Assembly (NCBI GenBank): GCA_000702525.1
Contig: JNIN01000001.1
Span: 1,808,501-1,872,500 of the forward strand
Direction: 5' to 3'
Length of the DNA stretch: 64,000 nucleotides
DNA from: Lachnospiraceae bacterium AC2012
GTDB lineage: Bacteria > Bacillota > Clostridia > Lachnospirales > Lachnospiraceae
Below, one piece after another: positions 38,134 to 47,316 of the stretch (positions are counted from its first letter, which is position 1; every line of letters begins with the position of its first letter). The notes beneath the pieces are model-generated. The model made no database searches. It had not been told where the DNA came from and was given only the letters and a program-made list of their open reading frames with translations. The position numbers and the translations under genes are program-made.

Positions 38134-38181
38134 GCGTGCGACGATGATAAAAATAAGAATCGTCGCACGCTTGTTTTGTTT
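38134..38181 (+). terminator. Hairpin terminator between binding protein and ATPase genes
   Basis: GCGTGCGACGAT and ATCGTCGCACGC form a perfect 12-pair stem around a 13-base AT-rich loop, followed by TTGTTTTGTTT. Located 63 bases after the binding-protein stop and 57 bases before the ATPase start, it probably makes the binding protein more abundant than the membrane components. Confidence 0.85.
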
Positions 38182-38237
38182 CCGACGGAGTAGAATCTCC
38201 GGCGGAGCGAGGTTAGAAGAAAAAGGAGAGCAGGGAA

Positions 38238-39809
38238 ATGGAGAAAGATGTTGTATTATCCATGTCTGGGATCGATAAAACCTTTCCTGGAGTGAAGGCT
38301 CTGTCAAACGTCGATTTTAAATTGAGAAAAGGTGAGATTCATGCTCTTATGGGAGAAAATGGAGCTGGTAAATCAACCCTGATCAAAGTGTTAACCGGCG
38401 TGTATGAGTTGGAAAGTGGAGAAATCCACATGGATGGTTTCGACGGACCGATCGTCAATCACAATCCAAAGGAGGCACAGGCACATGGTATCAGTACGGT
38501 GTACCAGGAAGTCAATCTGTGCCCAAATTTAACAGTAGCAGAAAATTTATTTATCGGACGCGAGCCAAGACGTGCCGGCCTGATCGATTGGAAGAAGATT
38601 CGTTCCGACGCAGCTTCGGTACTTCGAAATCTGGATATCGATGTAGATCCGGACAGACAGTTATCCGAGTGTTCGATTGCCATTCAGCAGATGATAGCGA
38701 TTGCAAGAGCTGTAGATCAGGAATGTAAAGTACTGATTCTGGACGAACCGACATCTTCACTGGATGATGATGAAGTAGAAAAATTATTCGATCTGATGCG
38801 AAGACTTCGTAAGGATGGAGTTGGAATTATATTTGTTACACATTTCCTTGAGCAGGTATATGCCGTGTGTGACAGAATTACCGTTCTTAGAAATGGTGAG
38901 CTGGTAGGAGAATATGAGACAGAGAAACTGCCAAGACTCGATCTGGTAGCTAAGATGATGGGTAAGGATTTCAATGATCTTGCGGATATTAAGAGTGATC
39001 ATGAAATCGTTATTGATGATAAGACTCCAGTGGTTATTGACGCCAAGGGCCTTGGCCATAAGGGTACGATTCGTCCATTCGATCTTGCCATTCGAAAAGG
39101 TGAGGTTATCGGACTGACCGGACTTCTCGGTTCCGGTCGATCAGAACTGGTACGTGCCATCTATGGTGCAGACAAGGCGGATGAAGGAGAATTGCTGGTA
39201 AATGGTGAGAAGGTCAAGATCAATAAACCGCTCGATGCGATGAAACATGGTATGGCATATCTTCCGGAAGACCGTAAGAAGGACGGAATTATTGCGGATC
39301 TGTCCGTTAAGGAGAATATCATCATCGCACTGCAGGCGCAGCGTGGTATGTTCCATCTTATGAGTAAGAAGGAAATGGAGGAGGCTGCCAATAAATATAT
39401 CAAGCTCCTTCAGATTAAGACAGCAAGTATGGAAACGCCAATCAAGAGTTTATCCGGTGGAAACCAGCAGAAGGTCATTATCGCAAGATGGCTTCTGACG
39501 AATCCGGATTATCTGATTTTGGATGAACCGACAAGAGGTATCGATGTCGGAACCAAGACAGAGATTCAGAAGCTGGTATTGGATTTAGCCGATGAGGGAA
39601 AAGCCGTAACATTTATCTCTTCCGAAATTGAAGAAATGTTACGTACCTGTTCCCGTATGGCTGTACTGAGAGATGGTAAGAAGGTTGGAGAACTTTCTGG
39701 CGAGCAGTTGAACCAGGCAGATATTATGAAGACGATTGCCGGTGGGGAATCTGTTCAGTCAGAAGTGAAATTAGACGAGGAGGTGGCAGAGAATGGCGCA
39801 GCAGTCTAA
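38238..39809 (+). CDS. Sugar ABC transporter double-domain ATPase (YtfR-like)
   Basis: A 523-residue ATPase with two fused nucleotide-binding domains, typical of ribose/galactofuranose-type importers. The first domain has Walker A GENGAGKST near residue 38 and Walker B ILDEPTSSLD near 170. The second has the degenerate Walker A GLLGSGRSELVRA near 298, signature LSGGNQQKVIIARWL near 410 and LILDEPTRGID. RBS GGAGAGCAGGG. It overlaps the next permease gene by 17 bases. Confidence 0.95.
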   Translation: MEKDVVLSMSGIDKTFPGVKALSNVDFKLRKGEIHALMGENGAGKSTLIKVLTGVYELESGEIHMDGFDGPIVNHNPKEAQAHGISTVYQEVNLCPNLTVAENLFIGREPRRAGLIDWKKIRSDAASVLRNLDIDVDPDRQLSECSIAIQQMIAIARAVDQECKVLILDEPTSSLDDDEVEKLFDLMRRLRKDGVGIIFVTHFLEQVYAVCDRITVLRNGELVGEYETEKLPRLDLVAKMMGKDFNDLADIKSDHEIVIDDKTPVVIDAKGLGHKGTIRPFDLAIRKGEVIGLTGLLGSGRSELVRAIYGADKADEGELLVNGEKVKINKPLDAMKHGMAYLPEDRKKDGIIADLSVKENIIIALQAQRGMFHLMSKKEMEEAANKYIKLLQIKTASMETPIKSLSGGNQQKVIIARWLLTNPDYLILDEPTRGIDVGTKTEIQKLVLDLADEGKAVTFISSEIEEMLRTCSRMAVLRDGKKVGELSGEQLNQADIMKTIAGGESVQSEVKLDEEVAENGAAV

Positions 39810-40851
39810 AACATCAAAATGGAATCAAATTCGACATGCAAAACTCTTTATGCCAATCGTATGTCTTTTGATTGTATTGTTATTAAATGTGATTCAGACC
39901 CCGGATTTCTTTAAAGTATCCATGAATAATGGGGTTCTCTATGGATATCTGGTAGATATTATTAACCGAGGTTCGGAATTGGTAATTCTGGCAGTCGGTA
40001 TGACACTGGTAACAGCCGTATCCGGTGGACAGGATATCTCCGTTGGTGCGGTCATGGCGGTGGCAGCAGCTATTTGTTGCCAGATTTTATCTGGTGGTGC
40101 AGTTTCGACAAATACACTCGCCGCACCTATTATCGTGGCAGCACTTGCGGGCATATTAGCAGCAGGTCTCTGCGGTGCATTCAATGGATTTTTGGTTGCA
40201 AAACTGAATATCCAGCCAATGGTCGCAACCTTGATTCTCTTTACAGCTGGACGAGGTATCGCACAGCTGGTGACAAAGGGTCAGATTACCTATGTCAGAG
40301 TTAGTTCCTACAAGGTACTTGGCGGTTATATTGGGAAATGTCCAATCCCGACACCGGTATTTGTAGCGATTTTAACAGTGATTATCATGCAGCTGATCTT
40401 AAAGAAGACAGCACTTGGTCTTTACCTGGAAAGTGTAGGTATCAATGGTTCGGCTTCCAGACTGGTAGGATTAAATTCCACCATGCTGAAAATCATCGCT
40501 TATATTATCTGCGGATTATTAGCAGGACTTGCAGGTATTGTAGCATCCAGCCGTATTTATTCTGCAGATGCCAATAATATTGGTTTGAACCTGGAAATGG
40601 ATGCCATCCTTGCAGTAGCACTTGGTGGTAACAATTTAGGTGGCGGTAAGTTCAATCTGATGGGTTCTATCATTGGAGCCTATACGATTCAGGCACTGAC
40701 CACTTCTCTGTATGCCATGAGCGTATCCGCAGATCAGCTTCCTGTATACAAGGCAATCGTAGTTATAGCAATTGTTGTGTTACAGAGTCCGATTTTCCAG
40801 AATCGAATCTCTAAGATTACACAGAGAAAGGCGGTAGGAAATGCAGCGTAA
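39793..40851 (+). CDS. Sugar ABC transporter permease (YtfT-like)
   Basis: A 352-residue permease of the ribose/galactofuranose family with eight to ten hydrophobic segments. Family signatures are ELVILAVGMTLVTAVSGGQD near residue 55 with ISVGAVMA next to it, and LEMDAILAVALGGNNLGGG near 270. GAGGAGG lies in the end of the ATPase gene. It overlaps the second permease gene by 11 bases. Confidence 0.93.
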   Translation: MAQQSKTSKWNQIRHAKLFMPIVCLLIVLLLNVIQTPDFFKVSMNNGVLYGYLVDIINRGSELVILAVGMTLVTAVSGGQDISVGAVMAVAAAICCQILSGGAVSTNTLAAPIIVAALAGILAAGLCGAFNGFLVAKLNIQPMVATLILFTAGRGIAQLVTKGQITYVRVSSYKVLGGYIGKCPIPTPVFVAILTVIIMQLILKKTALGLYLESVGINGSASRLVGLNSTMLKIIAYIICGLLAGLAGIVASSRIYSADANNIGLNLEMDAILAVALGGNNLGGGKFNLMGSIIGAYTIQALTTSLYAMSVSADQLPVYKAIVVIAIVVLQSPIFQNRISKITQRKAVGNAA

Positions 40852-41899
40852 GACAAAATTAAACGGAACCTTATTCCTGCTGTTTATCACCATTGCAATG
40901 TTTGCATTAATGTACATTGCCGGAATGATAATCTTCGCAGATAAGGGATTTGCAAAGCCACAGATGTTTTTGAATCTGTTTATCTCCAATGCAGGTCTTC
41001 TTGTGATTGCCTGCGGTTTAACACTGGTTATGATTACGGGCGGAATTGATATCTCTGTCGGTTCTGTTGTAGCTTTGGTATGTATGGTTTCCGCAGATCT
41101 GATGGAAAACAAGGGACTCTCTGCGGTACAGGCTCTGATTGTAGCACTGCTTATCGGTATTGCATTCGGTGTTGTGCAGGGTTATCTGGTTTCCTATCTG
41201 GAGATTCAGCCATTTATTGTAACTTTGGCCGGTATGTTCTTTGGCCGAGGAATGACAGCGATTATCAGTACGGAGATGATCTCCATCAAAAATGAAACAT
41301 TTCTTGCCTGGGCCAATGCGAAGATTTACCTCCCATTCGGATATACCAATAAGCATGGAATGTTGGTAAAATCATACATTTATCCAACGGTAGTCGTTGC
41401 CGTATTGATTGTTATTTTGGTAGCCATATTACTAAAGTATACCAAGTTTGGCCGAAGCCTCTATGCCATTGGTGGTAACCAGCAGAGTGCCATTATGATG
41501 GGTTTAAACGTAAAGAGCGCTAAGATGCGAGCTTATGTGCTCGATGGATTTCTTGCAGGACTTGGAGGATTTCTCTTCTGCCTCAACAGTTGTGCAGGAT
41601 TCGTAGAGCAGGCGAAAGGCCTGGAAATGGATGCCATTTCTGCAGCTGTTATCGGCGGTACGTTATTGTCCGGTGGTGTAGGAACCGTTGTAGGAACGAT
41701 GTTTGGTGTCCTGATTAAGGGTACGATCGCAAGTTTGATTACAACACAAGGCACTTTGAGTAGCTGGTGGGTACGAATCGCATTATCCGCACTTCTTTGC
41801 TTCTTCATTGTATTACAGGCGATTATCGGTAACAGTGGCAAGAAGAGCGCTAAGGGCGGCGAAATTCGTAAATTTGTAAAAAAGAAAAAGGCAGCTTGA
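40841..41899 (+). CDS. Sugar ABC transporter permease (YjfF-like)
   Basis: The second permease of the importer, also 352 residues. AGLLVIACGLTLVMITGGID followed by ISVGSVVAL near residue 48 and LEMDAISAAVIGGTLLSGG near 262 mark the family. The basic C-terminal tail ends KKKKAA. Two permeases plus a double-domain ATPase is the YtfQRT-YjfF arrangement known for galactofuranose uptake. The true sugar remains inference. Confidence 0.93.
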   Translation: MQRKTKLNGTLFLLFITIAMFALMYIAGMIIFADKGFAKPQMFLNLFISNAGLLVIACGLTLVMITGGIDISVGSVVALVCMVSADLMENKGLSAVQALIVALLIGIAFGVVQGYLVSYLEIQPFIVTLAGMFFGRGMTAIISTEMISIKNETFLAWANAKIYLPFGYTNKHGMLVKSYIYPTVVVAVLIVILVAILLKYTKFGRSLYAIGGNQQSAIMMGLNVKSAKMRAYVLDGFLAGLGGFLFCLNSCAGFVEQAKGLEMDAISAAVIGGTLLSGGVGTVVGTMFGVLIKGTIASLITTQGTLSSWWVRIALSALLCFFIVLQAIIGNSGKKSAKGGEIRKFVKKKKAA

Positions 41900-41981
41900 T
41901 AAAATACGTAGACTTTAGGAGGAGAAAAAGATAAAATAGAGTTGTCAAAAATGTGTATTTTTTGTCACAGGAGGTAACTCT

Positions 41982-42557
41982 ATGTTTGATAAAATAAAAG
42001 AACTGAAATTAAATATCACACTTTCTGCTGTGGTTATGGTTGTATTAGGAGTTGTGCTTTTGTTTTGGCCGGCTTCCGTTTCACTCATGATTGGTAAGGT
42101 AGTAGGTGCGTTGCTGATTGCAACAGGTGCTATTCAGATTGTTGGTAACCTGATGGCAGATAGTAATCGTACGATGGGACTGATTGTTGCAGCGATTATT
42201 CTGGTATTTGGTATTTATATCTTTGTGAATCCGGGAATTGTAGTGAGTGTTATTCCCATTATCTTTGGTATGATACTTGTGGTTCATGGGGTGCAGGATA
42301 TTGCTATGGCTTTTGAGGGCCGTTCTTATCAGGCTCCACGTTGGGGTGTGTCGATTGTATTTGGTATTGTGAATATCATTCTTGGTTTGCTTTGTATTGC
42401 TTGTGCGTTTGGCATTATTAATATGATTATTTCTATTATTGGTATTATGTTAATCTATGATGGAATCACCGATATGTTGATTGTTCATAGGGTAAATAAA
42501 GCAAGCAGATATGTGGATTCAGAGATTCTGCATGAAGAGGACATAGATGAATTTTAA
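41982..42557 (+). CDS. DUF308/HdeD-like membrane protein
   Basis: A 191-residue membrane protein with six hydrophobic helices in three similar pairs, as in the HdeD/DUF308 family, whose function is unclear (acid stress in E. coli HdeD). Typical features are FWPASVSLMIGKVVGALLIA and the repeated VFGIYIFVNPGIVVSVIPII. RBS AGGAGGTAACTCT. It heads a small gene row with the 76-residue, HD-GYP and TetR genes. Confidence 0.85.
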   Translation: MFDKIKELKLNITLSAVVMVVLGVVLLFWPASVSLMIGKVVGALLIATGAIQIVGNLMADSNRTMGLIVAAIILVFGIYIFVNPGIVVSVIPIIFGMILVVHGVQDIAMAFEGRSYQAPRWGVSIVFGIVNIILGLLCIACAFGIINMIISIIGIMLIYDGITDMLIVHRVNKASRYVDSEILHEEDIDEF

Positions 42558-42575
42558 TAGAAATTAGGTGATGAT

Positions 42576-42806
42576 ATGCGTCAGATGGAATTTAAGATGG
42601 AGCGCCCGGGCTTGTTAAAGGAAGGCGATCGCCTGCCGGTGACAGAGGGTAAACTTCCAAATTCCTATTTCTATACACTGGGGAGTGCATTTGCTATGTC
42701 GGCGAATTACGATACATTACATCGATTAAAGTCAAGAGAGGGTGTTGTTTCCAAAGTGGAAGAGACGCCTAGAGGTTATTTTGTGACGGTTGACTTTGAC
42801 GAGTAG
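42576..42806 (+). CDS. Small conserved hypothetical protein
   Basis: A 76-residue soluble protein. The spacing from the upstream gene (18 bases) and a GGTGATG ribosome-binding region are consistent with translation. The sequence has an SH3-like beta pattern (REGVVSKVEETPRGYFVTVD) but matches no family I can name. It precedes the HD-GYP gene by 23 bases and is probably co-expressed with it. Confidence 0.72.
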   Translation: MRQMEFKMERPGLLKEGDRLPVTEGKLPNSYFYTLGSAFAMSANYDTLHRLKSREGVVSKVEETPRGYFVTVDFDE

Positions 42807-42829
42807 GCAAAAAAGGGAGAGACCTACGG

Positions 42830-43885
42830 ATGCGATACATTCCAACAAATCATTTAAAAAAGAATATGGTACTGGGACAGGACATCTATGATGCAACGGG
42901 TATGATGCTTCTTAGCACGCATACCATCTTGTCCGAGGAGAACATTTCCTATTTAGCATTTCTGGGAGTAAAAGGCGTGTATATTGATGATGCCTGTTCA
43001 AAGACCATTGAAATTAAAACGCTTGTAAGGCCAGAAATTGAAAATACCGCGGTCCAGGCGGTTCATGATATGTTTACCAGTGCACTTGGGGAACAACTTG
43101 ATGTTTCAGAAGAAGAGCGCAGGATTCAGAGAATTGTCGAAGAGACGGTGAAGGATGTCTTAAAGAATGAACAAGTGATGTGTAATCTGATTGAGCTGAA
43201 GACTTATGATGGATATACGTATTTTCATTCTGTGCACGTTGGAATTCTTGCCGGTATTATTGCAGCGAAGATGCATCTCGGCGAGGATGAGATCCATGAT
43301 GTGATCATGGCGGGATTTCTACATGATATGGGAAAAATCTTTATTGATGCGGATTTGATTAATGCGCCAAGAAGATTGACAGAAGATGAGCGTGTGAGCA
43401 TGATGGAACATCCAAGAAGAGGATATGAGTTCCTTACGCACCGTTTCCATTTCCCGAGTCGGGTAAATCGTGCTGTTTTAGAGCATCATGAATGGTATAA
43501 TGGTATGGGTTATCCGGAGCATAAGCGAGAGAATCAGCTGTTGAATCTTGCGCGTATTTTGAAGGCTGCGGATGTGTATGATGCGATGACATCGAAAAGA
43601 CCGTATCATCAGCCATATTTGCCATCCGAAGTGATGGAATATATCATGGGACGAAGTGGTATGGAATTTGATCCACGTGTCGTTGAAGTGATGGCAAGAG
43701 AGCTCTGTATTTATCCGGTGGGATGTGAGATTGAATTGTCCAATGGAAAACGTGCCATTGTGAAGGAAAATCATAAGGGCTATGTGTTGAGACCGACGAT
43801 TCAGTTATTGGATACAGAGAATCTGATTGATCTGAGAGCAGATCGGGAAGCTAGAAATCTGACCATTGTAAAATTAATGATGTAG
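42830..43885 (+). CDS. HD-GYP domain protein, probable cyclic-di-GMP phosphodiesterase
   Basis: A 351-residue protein with a DUF3391-like N-terminal region (MRYIPTNHLKKNMVLGQDIY) and a central HD-GYP domain. The metal and substrate residues are in SVHVGILAG, GFLHDMGK, EHPRRGYEFL and the GYP-type HHEWYNGMGYP near residue 222. All signature residues are present, so hydrolysis of cyclic-di-GMP or a related dinucleotide is likely. It lies between the 76-residue gene and the TetR gene. Confidence 0.9.
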   Translation: MRYIPTNHLKKNMVLGQDIYDATGMMLLSTHTILSEENISYLAFLGVKGVYIDDACSKTIEIKTLVRPEIENTAVQAVHDMFTSALGEQLDVSEEERRIQRIVEETVKDVLKNEQVMCNLIELKTYDGYTYFHSVHVGILAGIIAAKMHLGEDEIHDVIMAGFLHDMGKIFIDADLINAPRRLTEDERVSMMEHPRRGYEFLTHRFHFPSRVNRAVLEHHEWYNGMGYPEHKRENQLLNLARILKAADVYDAMTSKRPYHQPYLPSEVMEYIMGRSGMEFDPRVVEVMARELCIYPVGCEIELSNGKRAIVKENHKGYVLRPTIQLLDTENLIDLRADREARNLTIVKLMM

Positions 43886-43893
43886 GTGAATGT

Positions 43894-44472
43894 ATGACAA
43901 ACCAGGGGAAGGGCGCGATTGATATTGTATTGGCGGAGAGCTTTAAGGAACTCGCAGTACAAAAACCAATTGAGAAGATTACAATTAAAGAGATTACAGA
44001 TAAGGCCGGAGTTATCCGGCCAACTTTTTATAATCATTTCCAGGATAAGTATGAGCTGTTGGAGTGGATTGTGCAGGATGAACTGATTCGTCCTCTGCGG
44101 GAGCTGATCTTAGATGGAATGTTCAAGGAGGGCGTGATTCGCGCACTGAAGAATATGCAGAAGGAAAAGGGATTCTATACATCGGCTGCGAAGCTTGAAG
44201 GACAGAATTCATTTCCAGAGATTTTGAAAAGTGAGATTTCAAAGCTTTTGATGGACCAGGTGTGCGTGGAATCGGTTAACGCAGAGATTCCTTACAACTG
44301 GCTTACGCCGAAGAGAGTGGCGGATTCCTACGCAGAATTCATGGACTTTATTATTGTGGATTGGGTGAAGGATGGGATGGCAATTCCGGCAGAAGAACTA
44401 GTGGATACTGTGCTTTTCTTATTGTCCCATTCTACGATTGATCTTTTCGCAAAGGTTTGGAAAAAGAAATAA
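43894..44472 (+). CDS. TetR/AcrR family transcriptional regulator
   Basis: A 192-residue regulator. The N-terminal helix-turn-helix spans about residues 25-52 (ITIKEITDKAGVIRPTFYNH). The C-terminal ligand domain resembles the DhaS-type group with a hydrophobic LLSHSTIDLF end. It begins eight bases after the HD-GYP stop, so it is likely in the same transcript. A palindrome it might bind was not found nearby. Confidence 0.88.
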   Translation: MTNQGKGAIDIVLAESFKELAVQKPIEKITIKEITDKAGVIRPTFYNHFQDKYELLEWIVQDELIRPLRELILDGMFKEGVIRALKNMQKEKGFYTSAAKLEGQNSFPEILKSEISKLLMDQVCVESVNAEIPYNWLTPKRVADSYAEFMDFIIVDWVKDGMAIPAEELVDTVLFLLSHSTIDLFAKVWKKK

Positions 44473-44563
44473 TCAGGATGACATTTTTATCGATTTGAAT
44501 ATGTTATGCGTTAATAAAAGAAAGTATACTGAAATCGATAATGGAACGACCTAGGAGGAAAAG

Positions 44564-45148
44564 ATGAACTGGATAGAAAATGTGCTGATTATTGGAGGTA
44601 TCAGCTTAGATATATTTGCAGCGATGGAGATTGAGGGTGCCATGCTTGCAGAAGTAAAGAAAAAATCATTGGCCATTGCATGTGCCTTAGTAACGATTTT
44701 GCAGCTGGGATTTTTCTTTGGTGGCTACGGAATCTGCTATCAGCTTTCGAAGCATGAGTTATTACAGCATGCGGATTGGCTGGGATATACGATTGCAACG
44801 ATTGTATTGGCATTTCTTGGTATTCGATTAATCGTAAAGGCGATTCGAAGAGAATTTGTCAATGAGTCACGTGGAGAGATTAAGGTTTCGAATTATATTC
44901 GTATTATTGCCGTTGCCAGTCTTTATACCCTGATGGCTGGTTGCGCTTATGGACTGATCGGTACGAATGTACTTGGGATTTTCTTTATTATCATAATCTG
45001 CTCACTTCTTGTAGTTGTTGGTGGACTTTATACAGGATATCATTTTGGATTTGAGAAGAAGACATGGGCGTATGTAATCGGAGCAGTGCTTCTTTGGATT
45101 GTCGCAGGAGAAGTGTTCTATGCACGTGTTTTTCCTTATATTGGATAG
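44564..45148 (+). CDS. MntP-like integral membrane protein
   Basis: A 194-residue protein with six hydrophobic helices in two groups of three. The first helix has GGISLDIFAAMEIEGAML, which resembles the conserved Asp-containing helix of MntP/LysE-type exporters. The later motif VVGGLYTGYHFG fits the second repeat. Manganese or other cation export is therefore possible but unproved, and no manganese riboswitch precedes it. RBS AGGAGG. A terminator follows. Confidence 0.7.
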   Translation: MNWIENVLIIGGISLDIFAAMEIEGAMLAEVKKKSLAIACALVTILQLGFFFGGYGICYQLSKHELLQHADWLGYTIATIVLAFLGIRLIVKAIRREFVNESRGEIKVSNYIRIIAVASLYTLMAGCAYGLIGTNVLGIFFIIIICSLLVVVGGLYTGYHFGFEKKTWAYVIGAVLLWIVAGEVFYARVFPYIG

Positions 45149-45155
45149 TTGAGAT

Positions 45156-45193
45156 AGAGTTGTAAAACGAAATCGGTTTTACAACTCTTTTTC
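45156..45193 (+). terminator. Intrinsic terminator
   Basis: AGAGTTGTAAAAC and GTTTTACAACTCT make a perfect 13-pair stem with a seven-base loop, followed by TTTTCT. It ends the MntP-like gene. Confidence 0.9.
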
Positions 45194-45252
45194 TAATATT
45201 GGTGGTAAGATAGGAATAGTGTTTTGATTTATCATATTTACGGGAGGTATAC

Positions 45253-45903
45253 ATGGCGGTTACGGAGAGAACGAAGAAGATTCTTGAGATCCTGGACGAC
45301 TACTATGGAACGGATTTTCGCTGTAGTCTGGATCATAGAAATGCGTGGCAATTACTGTTTGCAACGATTCTTAGTGCGCAGTGCACGGATGCCAGAGTCA
45401 ATATCGTAACGAAGGATCTGTATCAGAAATATCCGTCCATACAGGCTTTTGCAGAGGCGGATTTACAGGAAATGGAAACGGCGGTAAAGCCTACGGGATT
45501 CCATCGAAACAAAGCGAAGAATCTGATTCTCTGTGCCAGGAAAATCATAGCGGATTTTGATGGAGAAGTGCCGAGAACCTTGGAAGATTTAACAAGTCTT
45601 CCGGGGGTGGGACGAAAGACCGCCAATGTGATACGTGGAAATATCTATCACGATCCAAGTATCGTTGTGGATACGCATGTGAAGCGGATTTCTTATCGAC
45701 TGGGATTGACGACAAGCGAAGATCCGACACAGATTGAGAAGGACTTGATGAAGAAGCTCCCGGAGGATCATTGGATTCTATGGAATATTCATCTGATTAC
45801 ATTTGGACGAGAGATATGCACAGCGCGTAGACCAAAGTGCGGAAGTTGTCCACTTTCTGAGATCTGCAGGTCGAAGGATAAGGAGAAAGCTGTTGATAAA
45901 TAG
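45253..45903 (+). CDS. nth: Endonuclease III
   Basis: A bifunctional DNA glycosylase/AP lyase for oxidised pyrimidines. The 216-residue product has LLFATILSAQCTD near residue 34, the helix-hairpin-helix LPGVGRKTANVI near 115 containing the catalytic lysine, the catalytic Asp in VDTHVKRISYRLG near 138, and the iron-sulfur motif C-x6-C-x2-C-x5-C near 193-209. RBS GGGAGG. Confidence 0.96.
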   Translation: MAVTERTKKILEILDDYYGTDFRCSLDHRNAWQLLFATILSAQCTDARVNIVTKDLYQKYPSIQAFAEADLQEMETAVKPTGFHRNKAKNLILCARKIIADFDGEVPRTLEDLTSLPGVGRKTANVIRGNIYHDPSIVVDTHVKRISYRLGLTTSEDPTQIEKDLMKKLPEDHWILWNIHLITFGREICTARRPKCGSCPLSEICRSKDKEKAVDK

Positions 45904-45923
45904 AGTGGAATGGGAGATTTAGG

Positions 45924-46649
45924 ATGTTAGATGCATATGTAGTAGTAGACTTAGAGATGACCGGCGTCCATCCCAAAGTGGATGCGATTATGGAAATCGG
46001 AGCTGTCAAGGTGCAGGGAGAACGAGTAGAAACCTTTCAAACACTTGTGAATCCCAATCGTGAGATACCGGAGCGGGTAACGGAGATTACCGGGATTACA
46101 GAGGAGATGGTGAAATCGGCACCTACGGTGGAAGAGGCGCTGAAACATTTCCTGGAATTTTCTGGGGACTTGCCAATCGTAGGTCATATGGTGCAGATGG
46201 ACTATTCCTTTTTAAAGCAGGCGGCAGTGAATCTGGGGATGAAATACCAGAGAGATGGTCTGGATACGCTGTTTTTGTCTCGGAAATTACTTCCAGAACT
46301 GGAGAAATATACGCTTAGTTATCTGACGGAATACTATGACATTGATTTGGAGGGACATCATAGAGCGCTTGCCGATGCGATGGCAACGAATATTCTCTAT
46401 CGAAGTCTCTGTACAGAATTTGAAGAGAAGAATCCAAAGGACTTTAAGGCACGTCCTCTGATTTTCAAAGCAAAGAAGCAGACTGCCATTACGGTGCAGC
46501 AGCTTCGTTACTTGAAAGAATTCACCAAATACCACGGCATAGAGATGCCGGAAGGCGTTGAAAATATGACGAGATCAGAGGCGTCACGCCTGACCGATCA
46601 GCTTATTACAAAATACGGCGCTATGATTCGAAATTCTCATCAGGAGTAG
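45924..46649 (+). CDS. DEDDh 3'-5' exonuclease (DnaQ/PolC-like)
   Basis: A 241-residue protein. Residues 1-170 are a DnaQ-like exonuclease with DLEMTGVHP, GHMVQMDYSFL and the third motif HHRALADAMAT, which hold the four acidic metal ligands and histidine. The C-terminal 60 residues are basic-helical and unassigned. Proofreading or RNA trimming are possible roles. It follows nth by 20 bases. Its last 29 bases overlap the convergent gene. Confidence 0.9.
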   Translation: MLDAYVVVDLEMTGVHPKVDAIMEIGAVKVQGERVETFQTLVNPNREIPERVTEITGITEEMVKSAPTVEEALKHFLEFSGDLPIVGHMVQMDYSFLKQAAVNLGMKYQRDGLDTLFLSRKLLPELEKYTLSYLTEYYDIDLEGHHRALADAMATNILYRSLCTEFEEKNPKDFKARPLIFKAKKQTAITVQQLRYLKEFTKYHGIEMPEGVENMTRSEASRLTDQLITKYGAMIRNSHQE

Positions 46650-47271
46650 CGGACGTATGCTGGATCAAATCGTCGATATGTGAGAGGATTTGATGCTCGA
46701 GTGTCAGACCCATCAGGGGAACCTGCTCACGAAGGGTGGCAAGCTGTCTGGTGCTGCCTAACATATTGTAGCAATCCGCGAGGAGCATATAGTTCTTATT
46801 AATGTCCGTCTTCGTCGCGATTCCATATTCGAGAATTTTGGAGGCGCCGCTGTAGTCACCGTCAGCATAGAGCAGTTCTGCAATCTTAACAATCAGCATG
46901 GAGAGTGCGACATAGTTTTCGCCAATTTCCTGCATTTCATCGAGATGATTTCGGCCGTAGGTAATCTTTAAATCGGTGTTTGTCATCTTTGTGAGATTTA
47001 AGATTCGCTTGTCGGAAAGTGCCTGCAATTCAGCGAGTGCCGTAGCCATTTCCTCATTTCCATTGGAATCTGATGGAAATTTATCCATTGGAATGGTAAT
47101 ATAATCTAGGCTGTTAAGGTCGATATCGGTTCGAATCGTCGTGTTGGCTTCGGATTCCCGACGGAAGAATGCGTCTTCGCCTTCCTTCTGTTTGGAAGAA
47201 ATGGAACGATAGCGAAATGCTAAAAACAGTATAAATATAAAAAATATAGTTAAAAATGGAAGAAAACCCAT
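46621..47271 (-). CDS. Membrane-anchored protein with TPR-like region
   Basis: A 216-residue protein of unknown role. Residues 4-22 form one membrane helix, followed by a basic segment. The C-terminal half has helical repeat character (MLIVKIAELLYADGDYSGAS, then NYMLLADCYNMLGSTRQLAT), suggesting TPR-like protein binding. The sequence is not from a family I can name. It overlaps the exonuclease gene tail to tail and is divergent from the small gene at 47317. Confidence 0.75.
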   Translation of the reverse strand: MGFLPFLTIFFIFILFLAFRYRSISSKQKEGEDAFFRRESEANTTIRTDIDLNSLDYITIPMDKFPSDSNGNEEMATALAELQALSDKRILNLTKMTNTDLKITYGRNHLDEMQEIGENYVALSMLIVKIAELLYADGDYSGASKILEYGIATKTDINKNYMLLADCYNMLGSTRQLATLREQVPLMGLTLEHQILSHIDDLIQHTSATPDENFES

Positions 47272-47316
47272 GGTTTTGAATCCTTTCTAGTAAAATTTGA
47301 AATAAGAGGTGTAAAT

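Noticed and set aside
44473-44563. Manganese riboswitch before the MntP-like gene
   Set aside because: The 91-base spacer is too short and lacks the conserved yybP-ykoY core; only an AT-rich promoter-like region is seen.
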